Notes under the pieces: generated by a model | What the model was told of the DNA's origin: nothing | Seen by the model: the letters and a program-made list of their open reading frames with translations, nothing else | Databases searched by the model: none | Origin: Actinoalloteichus fjordicus | GTDB taxonomy: Bacteria > Actinomycetota > Actinomycetes > Mycobacteriales > Pseudonocardiaceae | Length of the DNA: 64,000 nt | Assembly (NCBI RefSeq): GCF_001941625.1 | Contig: NZ_CP016076.1 | Coordinates: forward strand, 1,116,001 to 1,180,000 | Reading direction: 5' to 3' | Made by a program: the position numbers and the translations under genes | In this document: in pieces, positions 42,410 to 51,734 of the stretch | How positions within the stretch are numbered: the first letter of the stretch is position 1 | How the letters are laid out: the number at the start of each line of letters is the position of its first letter

Positions 42410-43756
42410 ATGATGCGGGATGCCGGGGCCGTGGAGCGTCCGAACTCCGGGACGCACGAATCCGCCGTCGCGGAAGGCGCGGAGATCGCGAATCGCTCCC
42501 AGCTGGCCTGGAAAGAGGATCAGCTGCGGGTCTGGGACCTTCTGCAGTTGTTCACACCGTGGCTGCTGCTGACGATCTCGACGGCGATCTATTTCGCGTG
42601 GGTGCTGCCGGCCTCCGGCGAACGCTTCTGGCCCGTGGGCGCATCCGTCTTCGGGCTGGTCGTGGCCTCGGTGCTGTGGGTGCTGTTCGGGCACACGCTG
42701 CCCCTCAGGAGGAGGATGCTCCGGCCCGCGTCGGCGGGCATCTACCTCGTCGGGCTGCTGGCACTGTGCGTCACCCTCATGACGTACTCCGACATCTTCC
42801 TCGTCTTCACCATCGCGGGCTTCTTCCACGCGCACCTGCTCACACCGTGGCCGTTGGGGGTGCTCGGAGTCCTGGCCACCTCCGTGGCCCTCAACGGCTC
42901 GGCGATGCGGGTGTGGGCTGACCCGACCCCGGAGTCGCTCGCGGAGTTCACCCTGATCGTCGCCGTGCAGACCGCGGCGATCGCGGCGGGCATCCTGCTG
43001 ACGGCGCGCAACGAATCAGCGGAACGCAAGCGGGAGGAACTGGTCGAGCGACTCGAGGCGGCACTGCACGAGAACGCCGGGCTCCATGCCCAACTGGTCG
43101 TCCAGGCCCGTGAATCCGGAGCCCAGGATGAGCGGCAGCGCTTGGCAGGCGAGATCCACGACACTCTGGCCCAGGGGCTCGCAGGCATCATCACGCAGCT
43201 CCAGGCCGCGGAGCGTTCCGCGAGTGTGCAGGGCGAGACGGAAGAGCACGTCGCGCGGGCACTTCGGCTCGCGCGCAGCAGTCTGACCGAGGCCAGACGG
43301 TCCGTGCAGGCGCTCGCTCCCCAGGAACTCGGGCGAGCGCACCTCCCCGACGCGCTGCGCACGTTGACCGAGCGATGGGCGGAGGACCATGGGGTGCGAG
43401 CGCAGGTGGAGGTCACCGGCGACCGAGAGCCACTGAGCCCGGCGATCGAGGTGTCGCTCTTTCGGGTCGCGCAGGAGTCGCTGACCAACGTGGCGAAGCA
43501 CGCGGCGGCCTCGCGCGTCGGGGTCACGCTGTCGTACACGGGCGCCGAGGTGCTGTTGGACGTGCGGGATGATGGACGCGGGTTCGCGAAAGCGGCCGGT
43601 ACCGGCTTCGGCCTGACGAGCATGCGCCAACGCATCAGAGGGGTCGGCGGTCACATAGAGGTGCAGAGCGCACCGGGTGAGGGAACTTCCGTCAGTGCGC
43701 GCGTTCCGGCGATCGCCCCCGGGGGTGCGGGGTCGAAGGGGGAGACCGACCGATGA
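42410..43756 (+). CDS. NarL-family sensor histidine kinase
   Basis: A protein of about 448 residues. The N-terminal membrane region (about 45-200) has several helices with no large outer loop, suggesting membrane-stress sensing. A short coiled segment (about 205-235) leads to the HisKA_3 dimerisation domain with the phospho-His in LAGEIHDTLAQGLAG. The HATPase domain has ESLTNVAKHA, DDGRGF and GFGLTSM. ATG 42410 has GGGAG nine bases upstream; GTG 42404 is an alternative. It overlaps the response regulator gene. Likely controls the linked ABC transporter. Confidence 0.92.
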   Translation: MMRDAGAVERPNSGTHESAVAEGAEIANRSQLAWKEDQLRVWDLLQLFTPWLLLTISTAIYFAWVLPASGERFWPVGASVFGLVVASVLWVLFGHTLPLRRRMLRPASAGIYLVGLLALCVTLMTYSDIFLVFTIAGFFHAHLLTPWPLGVLGVLATSVALNGSAMRVWADPTPESLAEFTLIVAVQTAAIAAGILLTARNESAERKREELVERLEAALHENAGLHAQLVVQARESGAQDERQRLAGEIHDTLAQGLAGIITQLQAAERSASVQGETEEHVARALRLARSSLTEARRSVQALAPQELGRAHLPDALRTLTERWAEDHGVRAQVEVTGDREPLSPAIEVSLFRVAQESLTNVAKHAAASRVGVTLSYTGAEVLLDVRDDGRGFAKAAGTGFGLTSMRQRIRGVGGHIEVQSAPGEGTSVSARVPAIAPGGAGSKGETDR

Positions 43757-44373
43757 TTCGACTAGTGATCGTCGACGACCATCCGATCGTGAGGGGCGGT
43801 CTTCGCGACACCTTCGCGGACACCGAGGACATCATCGTGGTCGGTGAGGCAGGGGACGGCGCCGAGGGCATCGAACGTGCGAAGCTGCTGGCCGCGGATG
43901 TCGTGCTCATGGACCTTCGGATGCCCGGGATGGACGGCGTCGCCGCGACCGCAGCCCTGCGCGAGCGGGTCCCGAGTGCCCGAGTGCTGATCCTGACCAC
44001 CTTCGACAGCGAGAGCGACGTACTGCCTGCGATCGAGGCTGGTGCGATCGGATATCTGCTGAAGGATGCTCTGCCCGACGAGCTGATGCGAGCCGTCCGT
44101 GCAGCCGCGCGTGGCGAGTCGGTGCTCGCGCCGTCGGTGACGCAGCACCTGATGGGGCAGGTTCGGCGGCCGGGCGCAGGCACACTGACCGATCGAGAGA
44201 AGGAGGTGCTGCAATTGGTCGCGAACGGCAGTTCGAATCGAGAGGCCGCTACAGCGTTGTTCATCGGCGAAGCGAGCATCAAGACCCATCTGCAACACAT
44301 CTACGACAAGCTCGGCGTTCGCGATCGAGCCTCGGCGGTGGCCGAGGGCTACCGCCGTCGCCTGCTCACCTGA
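43753..44373 (+). CDS. NarL/LuxR-type response regulator
   Basis: A 206-residue two-domain regulator. The receiver domain has acidic residues in VIVDDHPIV and the phospho-Asp in VVLMDLRMPGMDG, with TTFDSE and YLLKDA as the switch Thr and Lys segments. The C-terminal LuxR-type HTH reads LTDREKEVLQLVANG and then IKTHLQHIYDKLGV. ATG 43753 overlaps the kinase stop. It should bind upstream of the ABC operon in response to the kinase. Confidence 0.94.
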   Translation: MIRLVIVDDHPIVRGGLRDTFADTEDIIVVGEAGDGAEGIERAKLLAADVVLMDLRMPGMDGVAATAALRERVPSARVLILTTFDSESDVLPAIEAGAIGYLLKDALPDELMRAVRAAARGESVLAPSVTQHLMGQVRRPGAGTLTDREKEVLQLVANGSSNREAATALFIGEASIKTHLQHIYDKLGVRDRASAVAEGYRRRLLT

Positions 44374-44756
44374 TGCCCCCGCTGCCTGCCACCGCACGGC
44401 AGGACCGTCGCGAGCGGCATCGAGATCGGAATGGACGACGACGTTCGCCAGGTCGCGGTAGTGCGGCTCTTCCCAGCCGGGGTGTAGAGGTTGCAGGCGC
44501 CCACCCCGATGGTGATCGCCTCGTATGTGCCGTCGGCTTCCGGGTACGGAACGTGCCGTTCGAATGAGTTGCGTCGTCTCCCACGGTGCCCTCGCCGGGC
44601 GCGTCGGTGGCGGTTGCGGACATGACCATCTTTTCGAGCTGTTTCTGCGCCTGTCTTGGTGGTGTGTGCTCGCCGACCGCTCGTTGACGCACCGGGAGGC
44701 GGGTCTGGCGCACGCCATGCGCGCCAGACCCGCCGCCGACTCGGCAAGCTCCTGCG
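44374..44756. other. intergenic region with a frameshifted leftward gene scrap
   Basis: On the minus strand two pieces in different frames join into one protein-like text: GTYEAITIGVGACNLYTP (about 44485-44540), then WEEPHYRDLANVVVHSDLDA (about 44420-44480). A one-base change near 44480 separates them, and no proper start or stop frames the whole. I do not recognise the family. It is probably a decayed small gene. Confidence 0.4.
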
Positions 44757-45422
44757 TTACACGCCGACACCACCGGTGGTGGGTGGCGTGGCCAGCAGTT
44801 GCAGCTCCCAGGCGAGCGCGATCCCGCTACCGCCACCGTGTTCGGCGAGCACCGGCGTGGTCACGGCTGCCCTCGCCTCGTCGGCCCAGTCGCGCTGCCA
44901 TTCACCGGCCAGGACCGTCCAGGTGATGGGCACCACGCCTGCCTGCACCATGCGACGCACCGCCATGTCGTGCGCCTCGGCAGTGGCCCCGCCGCTGGCG
45001 TCCGTGACGACGAAGACGTCGTAGCCCTCACCCACTGCCTGGATGGCGGGCATGGCGACGCAGATCTCCGTCCACAGCCCGGCGATGATCAGCTTCTTGC
45101 GCCCGGTCTTCTCCACGACGTCGACGACGTTGCGGTCCTGCCAGGTGTTGATGAGTGTGCGGTTGATCGGCTTCTGGTCCGGGAAGACGTCCTGGAGGGC
45201 CTTGATGAGGTAACCGCCGCGTTCCTCGATGACCGTGGTCAGCACGGTGGGGACGTCGAGTCCCTTCGCGAGCTTGGCCAGGCCGACCACGTTGTTGACG
45301 ATCATGGTCGATTCGTGGCTGTTGAGGTTCGCGAACTGGAAGGGCTGATGGTCGATGAGTACCAGGACGCTCTCCTCGGGGGTGAGCAGCGCTTCGAGTC
45401 CGGCCTTTGCGGTACGCGTCAC
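44757..45422 (-). CDS. isochorismatase-like cysteine hydrolase
   Basis: A 221-residue cysteine hydrolase. The early Asp is in VLVLIDHQPFQF, the Lys in INRTLINTWQD/RKKLIIAG positions, and the nucleophile Cys in GLWTEICVAMPA. A C-terminal tail of about 30 residues after TTPVLAEHGGG extends past the core and includes Gly-rich text. YcaC-like members with this layout hydrolyse amide-type substrates, but the actual reaction is unknown. ATG 45422 is the start. A dead LysR-type gene lies upstream in divergent orientation, the usual place for its regulator. Not part of the biosynthetic cluster. Confidence 0.9.
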   Translation of the reverse strand: MTRTAKAGLEALLTPEESVLVLIDHQPFQFANLNSHESTMIVNNVVGLAKLAKGLDVPTVLTTVIEERGGYLIKALQDVFPDQKPINRTLINTWQDRNVVDVVEKTGRKKLIIAGLWTEICVAMPAIQAVGEGYDVFVVTDASGGATAEAHDMAVRRMVQAGVVPITWTVLAGEWQRDWADEARAAVTTPVLAEHGGGSGIALAWELQLLATPPTTGGVGV

Positions 45423-45660
45423 GATGTCTTCTCCTGCGTGGACGAGTTCGACGTTCGACAGTCAGAGTCAGAGAGCTCGGGTGGCGCCACCCGGTAGACG
45501 AGCAGGCCGAGCCCGGACCGCGCGATCACGGGAATCGGACAAGACCCGGCTTGACCAGCCTTGACGAGGGCACTTGCGACGTCCTCGGCGTGTCGAGAAC
45601 GACGCTACGGCGGTGATCGGCGGGCGTCCAAGACTTGCCAGGACGCCCGCCGATAGGATT

Positions 45661-46005
45661 CGTCTATCGATCCGCTCCCGCGTTCTGCGCTACTTCATTG
45701 CCGTAGCCGAGGAACTTCACTTCGGTCGCGCAGTCATCCGTCTCTATCTCTCCCAGCCGTCGCTGAGCCATCAGATCTGGAAGCTCGAGGAGGCCCTCGA
45801 ACGCCGCTCTCGGTGTGTTCGAGCCGTCGGGTGCAGCTCACCGCTGCGGGTCACACGTTGGCTGAGGAGGCGCCGATAGCGCCGGCCGCCGTGGAACAAG
45901 CCGTCGCCGTCCTGGAAGACCGTGATCGTTTCGCCTGCCGCCACGTCGTCACCGGCAGTGTCGGCGGCAATGTCGACCTGGATGCTGACCACCGCTGGGT
46001 ACGAC
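45661..46005 (+). pseudogene. LysR-type regulator remnant, frameshifted and truncated
   Basis: The HTH is clear in one frame: [17 protein letters not shown], then [20 protein letters not shown]. The expected wing continues in a different frame as [18 protein letters not shown], so a frameshift lies near 45805-45820. The sequence decays after about 45940, and the whole effector-binding domain is missing. The piece is divergent from the isochorismatase-like gene and was probably its regulator. Confidence 0.85.
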
Positions 46006-46050
46006 GGTGATCTGAGCACGTGTCGCGACAGTCGGCTCGGCGTGCCGCGA

Positions 46051-46734
46051 TCAGTCCTCTCTGCGCACCAGACCGATCCGGTAGGCGAGGACGACTGCCT
46101 GCACGCGGTCCCGTAAGCCGAGTTTGGTGAGGATTCGGGATACGTAGGTCTTCACCGTCTCCGTGGAGATGACCAGCTTCTCGGCGATCTCGGCATTGGA
46201 CAGGCCTGCGGCGAGCTGTTGGAGAACCTCCAGTTCGCGGCGGGTGAGCGTCCGCACGACGTGGTCTCGTTCCGGGTGCGAGGTGTCGGTCGGGCGCAGT
46301 CGTTCGGCGAAGCGGCCGATCAGGCTTCGGGTGACTGCGGGCGCCAGCAGGGACTCGCCGCGGGCGATGGTGCGGATGCCGTCGAGCAGTCGGGCAGGCG
46401 GGGTGTCCTTGAGCAGGAAGCCGCTGGCGCCTGCGCGAAGTGCCTCGTAGACGTATGCGTCGACGTTGAAGGTGGTGACGACCAGCACCTTCGGCGGTGC
46501 CTCGACACCGGGGCCGGCAAGCCGCCGGGTCGCCTCGATGCCGTCCAGAACCGGCATGCGAACGTCCATCACGACCACGTCGGGGCGCAGCCGCCTTGCC
46601 AGCTCCACCGCCGCACGGCCGTCTGCGGCCTCACCGACGACCGTCATGTCGGTCTGTGTCGAGAAGATGGTGACGTACCCGGTGCGCACCAGCTCCTGGT
46701 CCTCGCAGATCAGGACGCGGATCGACTCGGTCAT
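46051..46734 (-). CDS. NarL/LuxR-type response regulator
   Basis: A 227-residue regulator. The receiver has VLICEDQELVRTG and the phospho-Asp in VVVMDVRMPVLDG, with VVTTFN and FLLKDT as switch segments. The HTH reads LTRRELEVLQQLAAGLSNAEIA, then ETVKTYVSRILTKLGL. It overlaps the upstream kinase gene by four bases, so the two are a co-translated pair. A CPBP protease gene precedes them on the same strand, separated by only 10 bp. Targets unknown. Confidence 0.94.
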   Translation of the reverse strand: MTESIRVLICEDQELVRTGYVTIFSTQTDMTVVGEAADGRAAVELARRLRPDVVVMDVRMPVLDGIEATRRLAGPGVEAPPKVLVVTTFNVDAYVYEALRAGASGFLLKDTPPARLLDGIRTIARGESLLAPAVTRSLIGRFAERLRPTDTSHPERDHVVRTLTRRELEVLQQLAAGLSNAEIAEKLVISTETVKTYVSRILTKLGLRDRVQAVVLAYRIGLVRRED

Positions 46735-47918
46735 CCGGCACTGCCCGACGGGATCAGGGCATGGACGCGGAAGCCGCCGTCCGAGCGAGGACCGGCCACC
46801 AGGTCGCCGTCGAGCATCCGCACCCGTTCCCGCAGCCCGGTCAGACCGCGTCCTCCCGACGGCGCGACCGGTGTGTCGGCGGCGGTTCCTGTGGTGGTCA
46901 CCTCGATCTCGACGTGCTCTTCGCCGTGTCGGACCAGGACCGTGGTCGGTCGCCCGGTCGCGTACTTGATGGCGTTGGTGAGCGCTTCCTGTATCACCCG
47001 GTAAGCGGCCAGCTCCACGTCGACGGACTGCGGCCTGCCGACGCCCTGCTCGGTCAGCTCGACGGGCTGACCCGACATCCGGGCGTGCTCGACCAGGTCG
47101 CCCACACTGCCCATGGTCGGTGTCTTGGCCGGGGTCGTGGAGTCGCCGGTCGCCTCGAGCACATCCAGCAGGGCCCGCAGCTCGGTCAGCGCCCGGCGCC
47201 CGGTCTCGCTGATGGCGGTCAGCCCTCCTTCGACGCGTGCCGGTGCGGTGTCGAGCACGAACTGTGCCGCGTCGGCCTGGACCACCATCGCGGTCACGTG
47301 ATGGGTGACCACGTCGTGGAGGTCACGAGCGATTCGCGCCCGCTCGGCGGATGCGGCCACGGCTGCGGCCAGCCGCTCGCGTTCGGCTCCTTCGGCGCGC
47401 CACCTGCGCACACCGCTCCCAGCCAACCAGATCACCGCCGTCAACAGATAGAACGCGAGATAGTCGAGAAACCCCTGGGGTGACCCCAGTTCGTGCAACA
47501 CGACCACGAGGACCACGTAACTCGTCGTCAGCACCGCACCCAGCCCCAGCCGGAACCGGACGAGGTGTGCTCCGGCGGCATACAAGGCGAGGAGGAATCC
47601 CACCTTTCCGAACGTGTCCGGGTAGCCCAGCACCTGACTGACCGCGAACGCACCGCTGGTGATCAGGACGCACGCGGCGGGCCACCGGCTCCGTACCGCC
47701 AGCGGCAGACACAGCGCCAGAGTCACAACCAGTCCGATCGCCCCGCCGGACGTGCCGACCTGCAGCCGGGGGAGATCGCCGATCTCCGGCCCGATGTGGG
47801 ACACCGTGGGGACGAAGGCCAGTACCGCGACTCCCACCGCCAACGCGATGTCCTGGCGGGGAATCGGGTGATCGCGCCGCCGGACCATGGCGCGGAGGGA
47901 TGCCGTGTCGACGAGCAT
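46731..47918 (-). CDS. NarL-family sensor histidine kinase
   Basis: A 395-residue kinase. Membrane helices fill about residues 20-165. The phospho-His is in IARDLHDVVTHHVTAMV, and the ATPase domain has IQEALTNAIKYA and GGRGLTGLRERV. ATG 47918 starts 10 bases after the CPBP protease gene, so the three leftward genes likely share a transcript. The D-box DxGxG is weak: the segment VEIEVTTTGTAAD replaces the usual DNGxG. That is common in this kinase class and does not itself mean loss of activity. The signal is unknown. Confidence 0.92.
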   Translation of the reverse strand: MLVDTASLRAMVRRRDHPIPRQDIALAVGVAVLAFVPTVSHIGPEIGDLPRLQVGTSGGAIGLVVTLALCLPLAVRSRWPAACVLITSGAFAVSQVLGYPDTFGKVGFLLALYAAGAHLVRFRLGLGAVLTTSYVVLVVVLHELGSPQGFLDYLAFYLLTAVIWLAGSGVRRWRAEGAERERLAAAVAASAERARIARDLHDVVTHHVTAMVVQADAAQFVLDTAPARVEGGLTAISETGRRALTELRALLDVLEATGDSTTPAKTPTMGSVGDLVEHARMSGQPVELTEQGVGRPQSVDVELAAYRVIQEALTNAIKYATGRPTTVLVRHGEEHVEIEVTTTGTAADTPVAPSGGRGLTGLRERVRMLDGDLVAGPRSDGGFRVHALIPSGSAG

Positions 47919-47928
47919 CCTGCGCAGC

Positions 47929-48765
47929 CTAGCGGTGGCGCCATGGCGCCAGGTTCCCGCGCCTGCGCGCGGCGATGAGCATGGGCGTGGCGAGCAGCAG
48001 GCTCACGACTATGGGGGCGATCGACGCCTCGATGCCGAAAATACCCCCGGTCAACAGGTCCGGGCCGGTCGGCTGTGCGGTCAGCACCCCGACGGCCTCA
48101 TGACCCGAGACGGGGATGCCGAGCAACGCCACGCTGGTGTTCCACGCGAAGTGCAGGCCGATTACCAGCCAGAGGTTGCGCCGCCACAGGAACGCCGCAC
48201 CGAGCAGCACCCCGGCCTCGACGGCGATCGCGAACGAGCTCCACACCGTGGCACCAGGGTTGGCCAGGTGCAGGAGCCCGAACAGCACAGCGGTGATCGC
48301 CAGTGCCATCCCACTGCCCCACAGCCGTTCCAACGCCTGCAACACCAGACCTCGGAAGATCAGCTCCTCGGTCACCGCCGCCCAGAGTTGTACGACCACC
48401 ATGCTCGCCACGATCGCCGTGCTGCCGCCGGACGAGCGGGTGAACGAGAACTCCGTGATCACCATGAGCACCGAGGCGGCGATGAGCACGACACCGAGTG
48501 CGCTGCCGATCGCCGCGTGGGACACCGCCCGCCTCGGCGCGATCTCCGGCACGCTCCGCCGCGCCACGTAGCGCATGACCACCCAGTAGACGGCGACGGC
48601 GGCCACGGCCCCGACGACGGCGAGCACCGGGTGCCCACTTGAGGACAGCGCCGACACTCCGCCGATGCCGACGGTGCCGACCAGCATCCACCCGAGCGGA
48701 GACCGCAAGACGCGGTGGAAACGCCCGATCTCGTGATCCGTGCGCTCGGCGGCTTCCGCGTCCAC
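47929..48765 (-). CDS. CPBP family intramembrane metalloprotease
   Basis: A 278-residue membrane protein with about eight hydrophobic segments. The CPBP (Abi) motifs are present: EE in VTEELIFRG, His in FGLLHLAN and a final GLHFAWN. These residues bind zinc in Rce1-type proteases, which process prenylated proteins, bacteriocins or membrane regulators. ATG 48765 is the start. It leads an operon with a kinase and a response regulator. A role in processing a membrane signalling factor is possible but not shown. Confidence 0.88.
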   Translation of the reverse strand: MDAEAAERTDHEIGRFHRVLRSPLGWMLVGTVGIGGVSALSSSGHPVLAVVGAVAAVAVYWVVMRYVARRSVPEIAPRRAVSHAAIGSALGVVLIAASVLMVITEFSFTRSSGGSTAIVASMVVVQLWAAVTEELIFRGLVLQALERLWGSGMALAITAVLFGLLHLANPGATVWSSFAIAVEAGVLLGAAFLWRRNLWLVIGLHFAWNTSVALLGIPVSGHEAVGVLTAQPTGPDLLTGGIFGIEASIAPIVVSLLLATPMLIAARRRGNLAPWRHR

Positions 48766-49150
48766 TCATGACCTCCGGCTGATCAATCGCCACCTGATCT
48801 GGTGACCCGGTGAAGGCTATGAGCGCTCGGCCGTCGCGGAATCCCCGCCGAGGGGACGATTCGGATAGCTCTCACGGGGGACCCCGGCGCACGAGACCGG
48901 CCACACCGAGGGGATTCGCGCCGCGCGGTCTCGCCATGGGTCTCTCCGCCGTTGCCGTCAGCGATCTCAAACGGATCGGTCCGCCCGACCGTGCCGATGA
49001 AGACTTCGTGATCGGGGACGAGTGGCGAAGGCGGTGAGTCTCGGTCGTCTTCACCCCACTCAACCGGGATCGGAACTAAAGCATGGCTGTGCGTTCCACT
49101 GCGTTCAACACGTTCATCGGAACCAGACGACCCTTCCGGAGCCGTTCCGA
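48766..49150. other. intergenic region, no clear gene
   Basis: A short rightward frame (48810-49037) ends SDLKRIGPPDRADEDFVIGD. It has an unusually normal amino-acid make-up in its last 25 codons but no ribosome site and no recognised family. It may be the tail of a lost gene. The rest holds the promoter region of the leftward CPBP operon. Confidence 0.45.
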
Positions 49151-49795
49151 TCAGTGGCTCAGATTGACCTGTACCCGGTGATGCTCGCCCTTCTCGATCA
49201 GGTCGACGAACCCGAGGGCATAGTCAGCGGCGGAGATCGCGCCGCCGTCGGGCTGGACCGCGACGTCGTCGCCGAGCCGGTAACGGCCGAGTCGTTCGCC
49301 CGGCATCCGGGCGCCGAACCGCAGCGCCGGGCTGACGAAGATCCAGTCGAGTGTCGCGGGTGCGGCCGGGAGATCCTCGAGGATGAGCGCCGCCCCGGAG
49401 CGGATCTCGTCGTGAAGTTCGGCGGGGATGTGGCTGAGGTCGGTGACGAAGCGATCCGCCCCGGGCGCGGGGCGCAGCGACGAGGCTCCGCCGACGACGT
49501 ACAGGGGTGCGCCTGCGTCATCGGCCAGGCGCGCGATGGTGCGGTAGGCGTCGCGGAACGTGTGGGCCAGCGGGCCGCGTGGGGCGATGGCGCCCACTAC
49601 GGCGTCCGCGCCCTCGATGGGCGCCGAGAGCGTTGCCTCATCGGCGGCGTCGCCTTGGACGTAGGTCACGTTCGGGAGTGGCGCCTCGGGGAGGGAGCGG
49701 CTCAGCGCGGTGACTCGGTGACCCCGTGCTGCGGCCTCCGCGACGATGGCCGAACCGGCATAACCGGTGCCGCCGAGGACAGTAATTCGAGACAC
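49151..49795 (-). CDS. NAD(P)-dependent epimerase/NmrA-like oxidoreductase
   Basis: A 214-residue atypical SDR. The dinucleotide loop reads ITVLGGTGYAGSAIV at the N-terminus, followed by GHRVTALSR and VQGDAAD. There is no clear YxxxK, as in NmrA and YwnB-like proteins, so it may sense or reduce NAD(P)-linked quinones. GTG 49795 has AAAGG at good spacing. It is divergent from a HxlR regulator gene (88 bp gap), a common pairing in which the regulator controls the reductase. Confidence 0.88.
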   Translation of the reverse strand: MSRITVLGGTGYAGSAIVAEAAARGHRVTALSRSLPEAPLPNVTYVQGDAADEATLSAPIEGADAVVGAIAPRGPLAHTFRDAYRTIARLADDAGAPLYVVGGASSLRPAPGADRFVTDLSHIPAELHDEIRSGAALILEDLPAAPATLDWIFVSPALRFGARMPGERLGRYRLGDDVAVQPDGGAISAADYALGFVDLIEKGEHHRVQVNLSH

Positions 49796-49883
49796 GAAGT
49801 ACCTTTCTGTGGAGTGCGTGGCGCCGGATGCGGCGCTGCGATTACCGTATGAGTGCAACTCTCCAATGGGAAGAAGGCACTTT

Positions 49884-50300
49884 GTGGTAACCACCCAGGC
49901 CGAGTCGGTGCTCCGTGGCAGCCCCTACCGCGCGGACTGCCCGACTCGCCACATCCTGGATCGCGTCGGCGACCGTTGGACGGTGCTGATAGTGGGCGCC
50001 CTCTGGGACGGCAACGCCCGCTTCTCAGAGCTGCGTCGACGCATCGAGGGCGTCTCGCAGAAGATGCTTACCCAGACTCTCCGCGGGCTCGAACGGGACG
50101 GGCTCGTGCACCGCACCGTTCACCCCGAAGTTCCGGTCCGCGTCGAGTACACGCTCACCGAGGCGGGCCGTACCCTGCGCGAACCGCTACGCGCACTACA
50201 GGAATGGGCGATCACGCACCTCGGCGATGTGTCAGCATCGCAGGAGGACTACGACCACGCGAATCGACCTCTTTCCGATTCCACGGATCGCGACAAGTAA
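49884..50300 (+). CDS. HxlR-family transcriptional regulator
   Basis: A 138-residue winged-helix regulator. The conserved Cys is in DCPTRHILDRVGDRWTVLIV, and the recognition region reads RFSELRRRIEGVSQKMLTQTLR, followed by LERDGLVHR. The Cys is used by HxlR/HypR/QorR members to sense quinones or electrophiles. GTG 49884 has GAAGG six bases upstream; an ATG at 49866 has no site. The divergent NAD(P)-reductase and the nearby quinone-reductase-like gene at 50669 are likely targets. Confidence 0.92.
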   Translation: MVTTQAESVLRGSPYRADCPTRHILDRVGDRWTVLIVGALWDGNARFSELRRRIEGVSQKMLTQTLRGLERDGLVHRTVHPEVPVRVEYTLTEAGRTLREPLRALQEWAITHLGDVSASQEDYDHANRPLSDSTDRDK

Positions 50301-50668
50301 CGCTGCGATATCGGCGCTGTCTACTGCCGATAGTCACATCGCCGATGTCCAGGTCCGGCTCGAGGTGTCTCCACGGCCCTGCCAGGCGATCGGAGTCAAG
50401 CGGTGCGAGACAAACAGCCCCGGGCTGCGAGAGCTCACCGCTGAGCCAGATTCCCACTTGCCGCTCGCTGATACGGCGGCTGACGCTCGCGTCGGCGAAT
50501 GGATGCTGTCTGATTTCTCTTGCCTGTGCTGACGGTGATGCGTCATCACTCGCGTGGTTGGTCCATGCCGCCTCCGTGTCAGGTGGGGATCCCGCCGAAC
50601 CGATCAGATTGGCAGCTGACTCATCTGCATCGGCCTAGTCGCAAACCGTCAGAGAAAGAGAGCGAATC
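50301..50668. other. intergenic region, no gene seen
   Basis: Short frames on both strands lack family-like blocks. The stretch is somewhat lower in GC than its neighbours around 50310-50560. The last 40 bases contain a purine-rich site (AAAGAGAGCG) serving the next gene. Confidence 0.5.
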
Positions 50669-51670
50669 ATGAGAGCGTTCGTCGTCCACGAATACAAGGG
50701 TCGGTTGTCGGAGGAGGACGTCCCCGAGCCCGTCGTCGGAGAGACGGATGTGCTCGTTCGGGTCGTCGCGGCAGGTCTGAACCAGCTGGACGAGAAGATC
50801 AGGGAAGGTGCATTCAAGCGGATCCTCCCGTACAAGCTCCCGCTGATTCTCGGGCACGACGTCGCGGGGACCGTGGTCCGTGTCGGGGCGAGGGTGCGCG
50901 GGTTCACGCCAGGCGAGGAGGTCTACGGCCGTCCGCGTGACGGGCGGATCGGCACCTTTGCCGAACGTGTCGCCGTCGACGAGTCCGACCTCGCTCGCCG
51001 TCCCGCATCCCTCGGCTCCGTGGCGGCGGCTTCGCTGCCGCTGGTGGCGTTGACCGCGTGGCAGGCGCTCGTCGAGCGCGGGAACGTGCAGGCAGGCCAG
51101 AAGGTCCTCATCCATGCAGGCGCAGGTGGGGTCGGTACGGTCGCGATCCAGTTTGCCAAGCACCTGGGCGCGACGGTCGCGACCACGGCGAGCGGTTCCA
51201 ATGCCGACTTCGTTCGCGAGCTCGGCGCGGACACCGTCATCGACTACCGCACGCAGGACTTCGAGAAGGAGCTCTCCGGCTACGACCTGGTGCTCGACAG
51301 CCTCGGCGGGGAGAACCTCGAGAAGTCGCTGCGGGTCCTCCGTCCCGGGGGGAAGGCGATCGGGATCTCCGGCCCGCCGGACCCCCTGTTCGCGAAGACG
51401 GCCGGGTTGAACCCCGTGCTGCGGCTGGCGATCACCGTGCTGAGCGGCAAGGTCCGCAGGCAGGCGAAGAAGCTCGGTGTCAGCTACGAGTTCCTCTTCA
51501 TGCATGCGAGTGGAGACCAGCTCCGCCAGATCACCACGCTCGTCGAGAGCGGCGTTCTTCGCCCGGTCGTGGGGAAGACCTACCCGTTCGATCAGACCCC
51601 CCAGGCGCTGGAGTCGCTCGCCAAGGGCGGCGCCAGGGGCAAGACCGTCATCACCCTCCCCGCCGATTGA
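50669..51670 (+). CDS. NADP-dependent quinone oxidoreductase/alcohol dehydrogenase-like (zinc-free MDR)
   Basis: A 333-residue medium-chain reductase. The N-terminal GroES-like domain includes ILGHDVAGTVVRVG. The Rossmann domain has HAGAGGVGTVAIQFAKHLGA and the NADP loop TASGSNADFV. Zinc-binding Cys/His residues are absent, as in QOR/zeta-crystallin types. The start is ATG 50669. It is near the HxlR regulator and may be part of the same electrophile response. The C-terminus TYPFDQTPQALESLAKG is typical of the family. Confidence 0.93.
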   Translation: MRAFVVHEYKGRLSEEDVPEPVVGETDVLVRVVAAGLNQLDEKIREGAFKRILPYKLPLILGHDVAGTVVRVGARVRGFTPGEEVYGRPRDGRIGTFAERVAVDESDLARRPASLGSVAAASLPLVALTAWQALVERGNVQAGQKVLIHAGAGGVGTVAIQFAKHLGATVATTASGSNADFVRELGADTVIDYRTQDFEKELSGYDLVLDSLGGENLEKSLRVLRPGGKAIGISGPPDPLFAKTAGLNPVLRLAITVLSGKVRRQAKKLGVSYEFLFMHASGDQLRQITTLVESGVLRPVVGKTYPFDQTPQALESLAKGGARGKTVITLPAD

Positions 51671-51707
51671 TCCACGTCGCATCGCACGAACTAAGGAGGG
51701 ACTCGCG

Positions 51708-51734
51708 CTACACCGGGATGCGCGCCGCCATGAT
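51708..51734 (-). pseudogene. last codons of a Trm11-like methyltransferase gene
   Basis: Read leftward it encodes IMAARIPV and a stop, matching IMVARIPV-stop of the intact gene at 56743-57783. About 30 of 35 bases around the stop agree. It joins directly, with no spacer, to another gene remnant at 51735. Confidence 0.65.
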
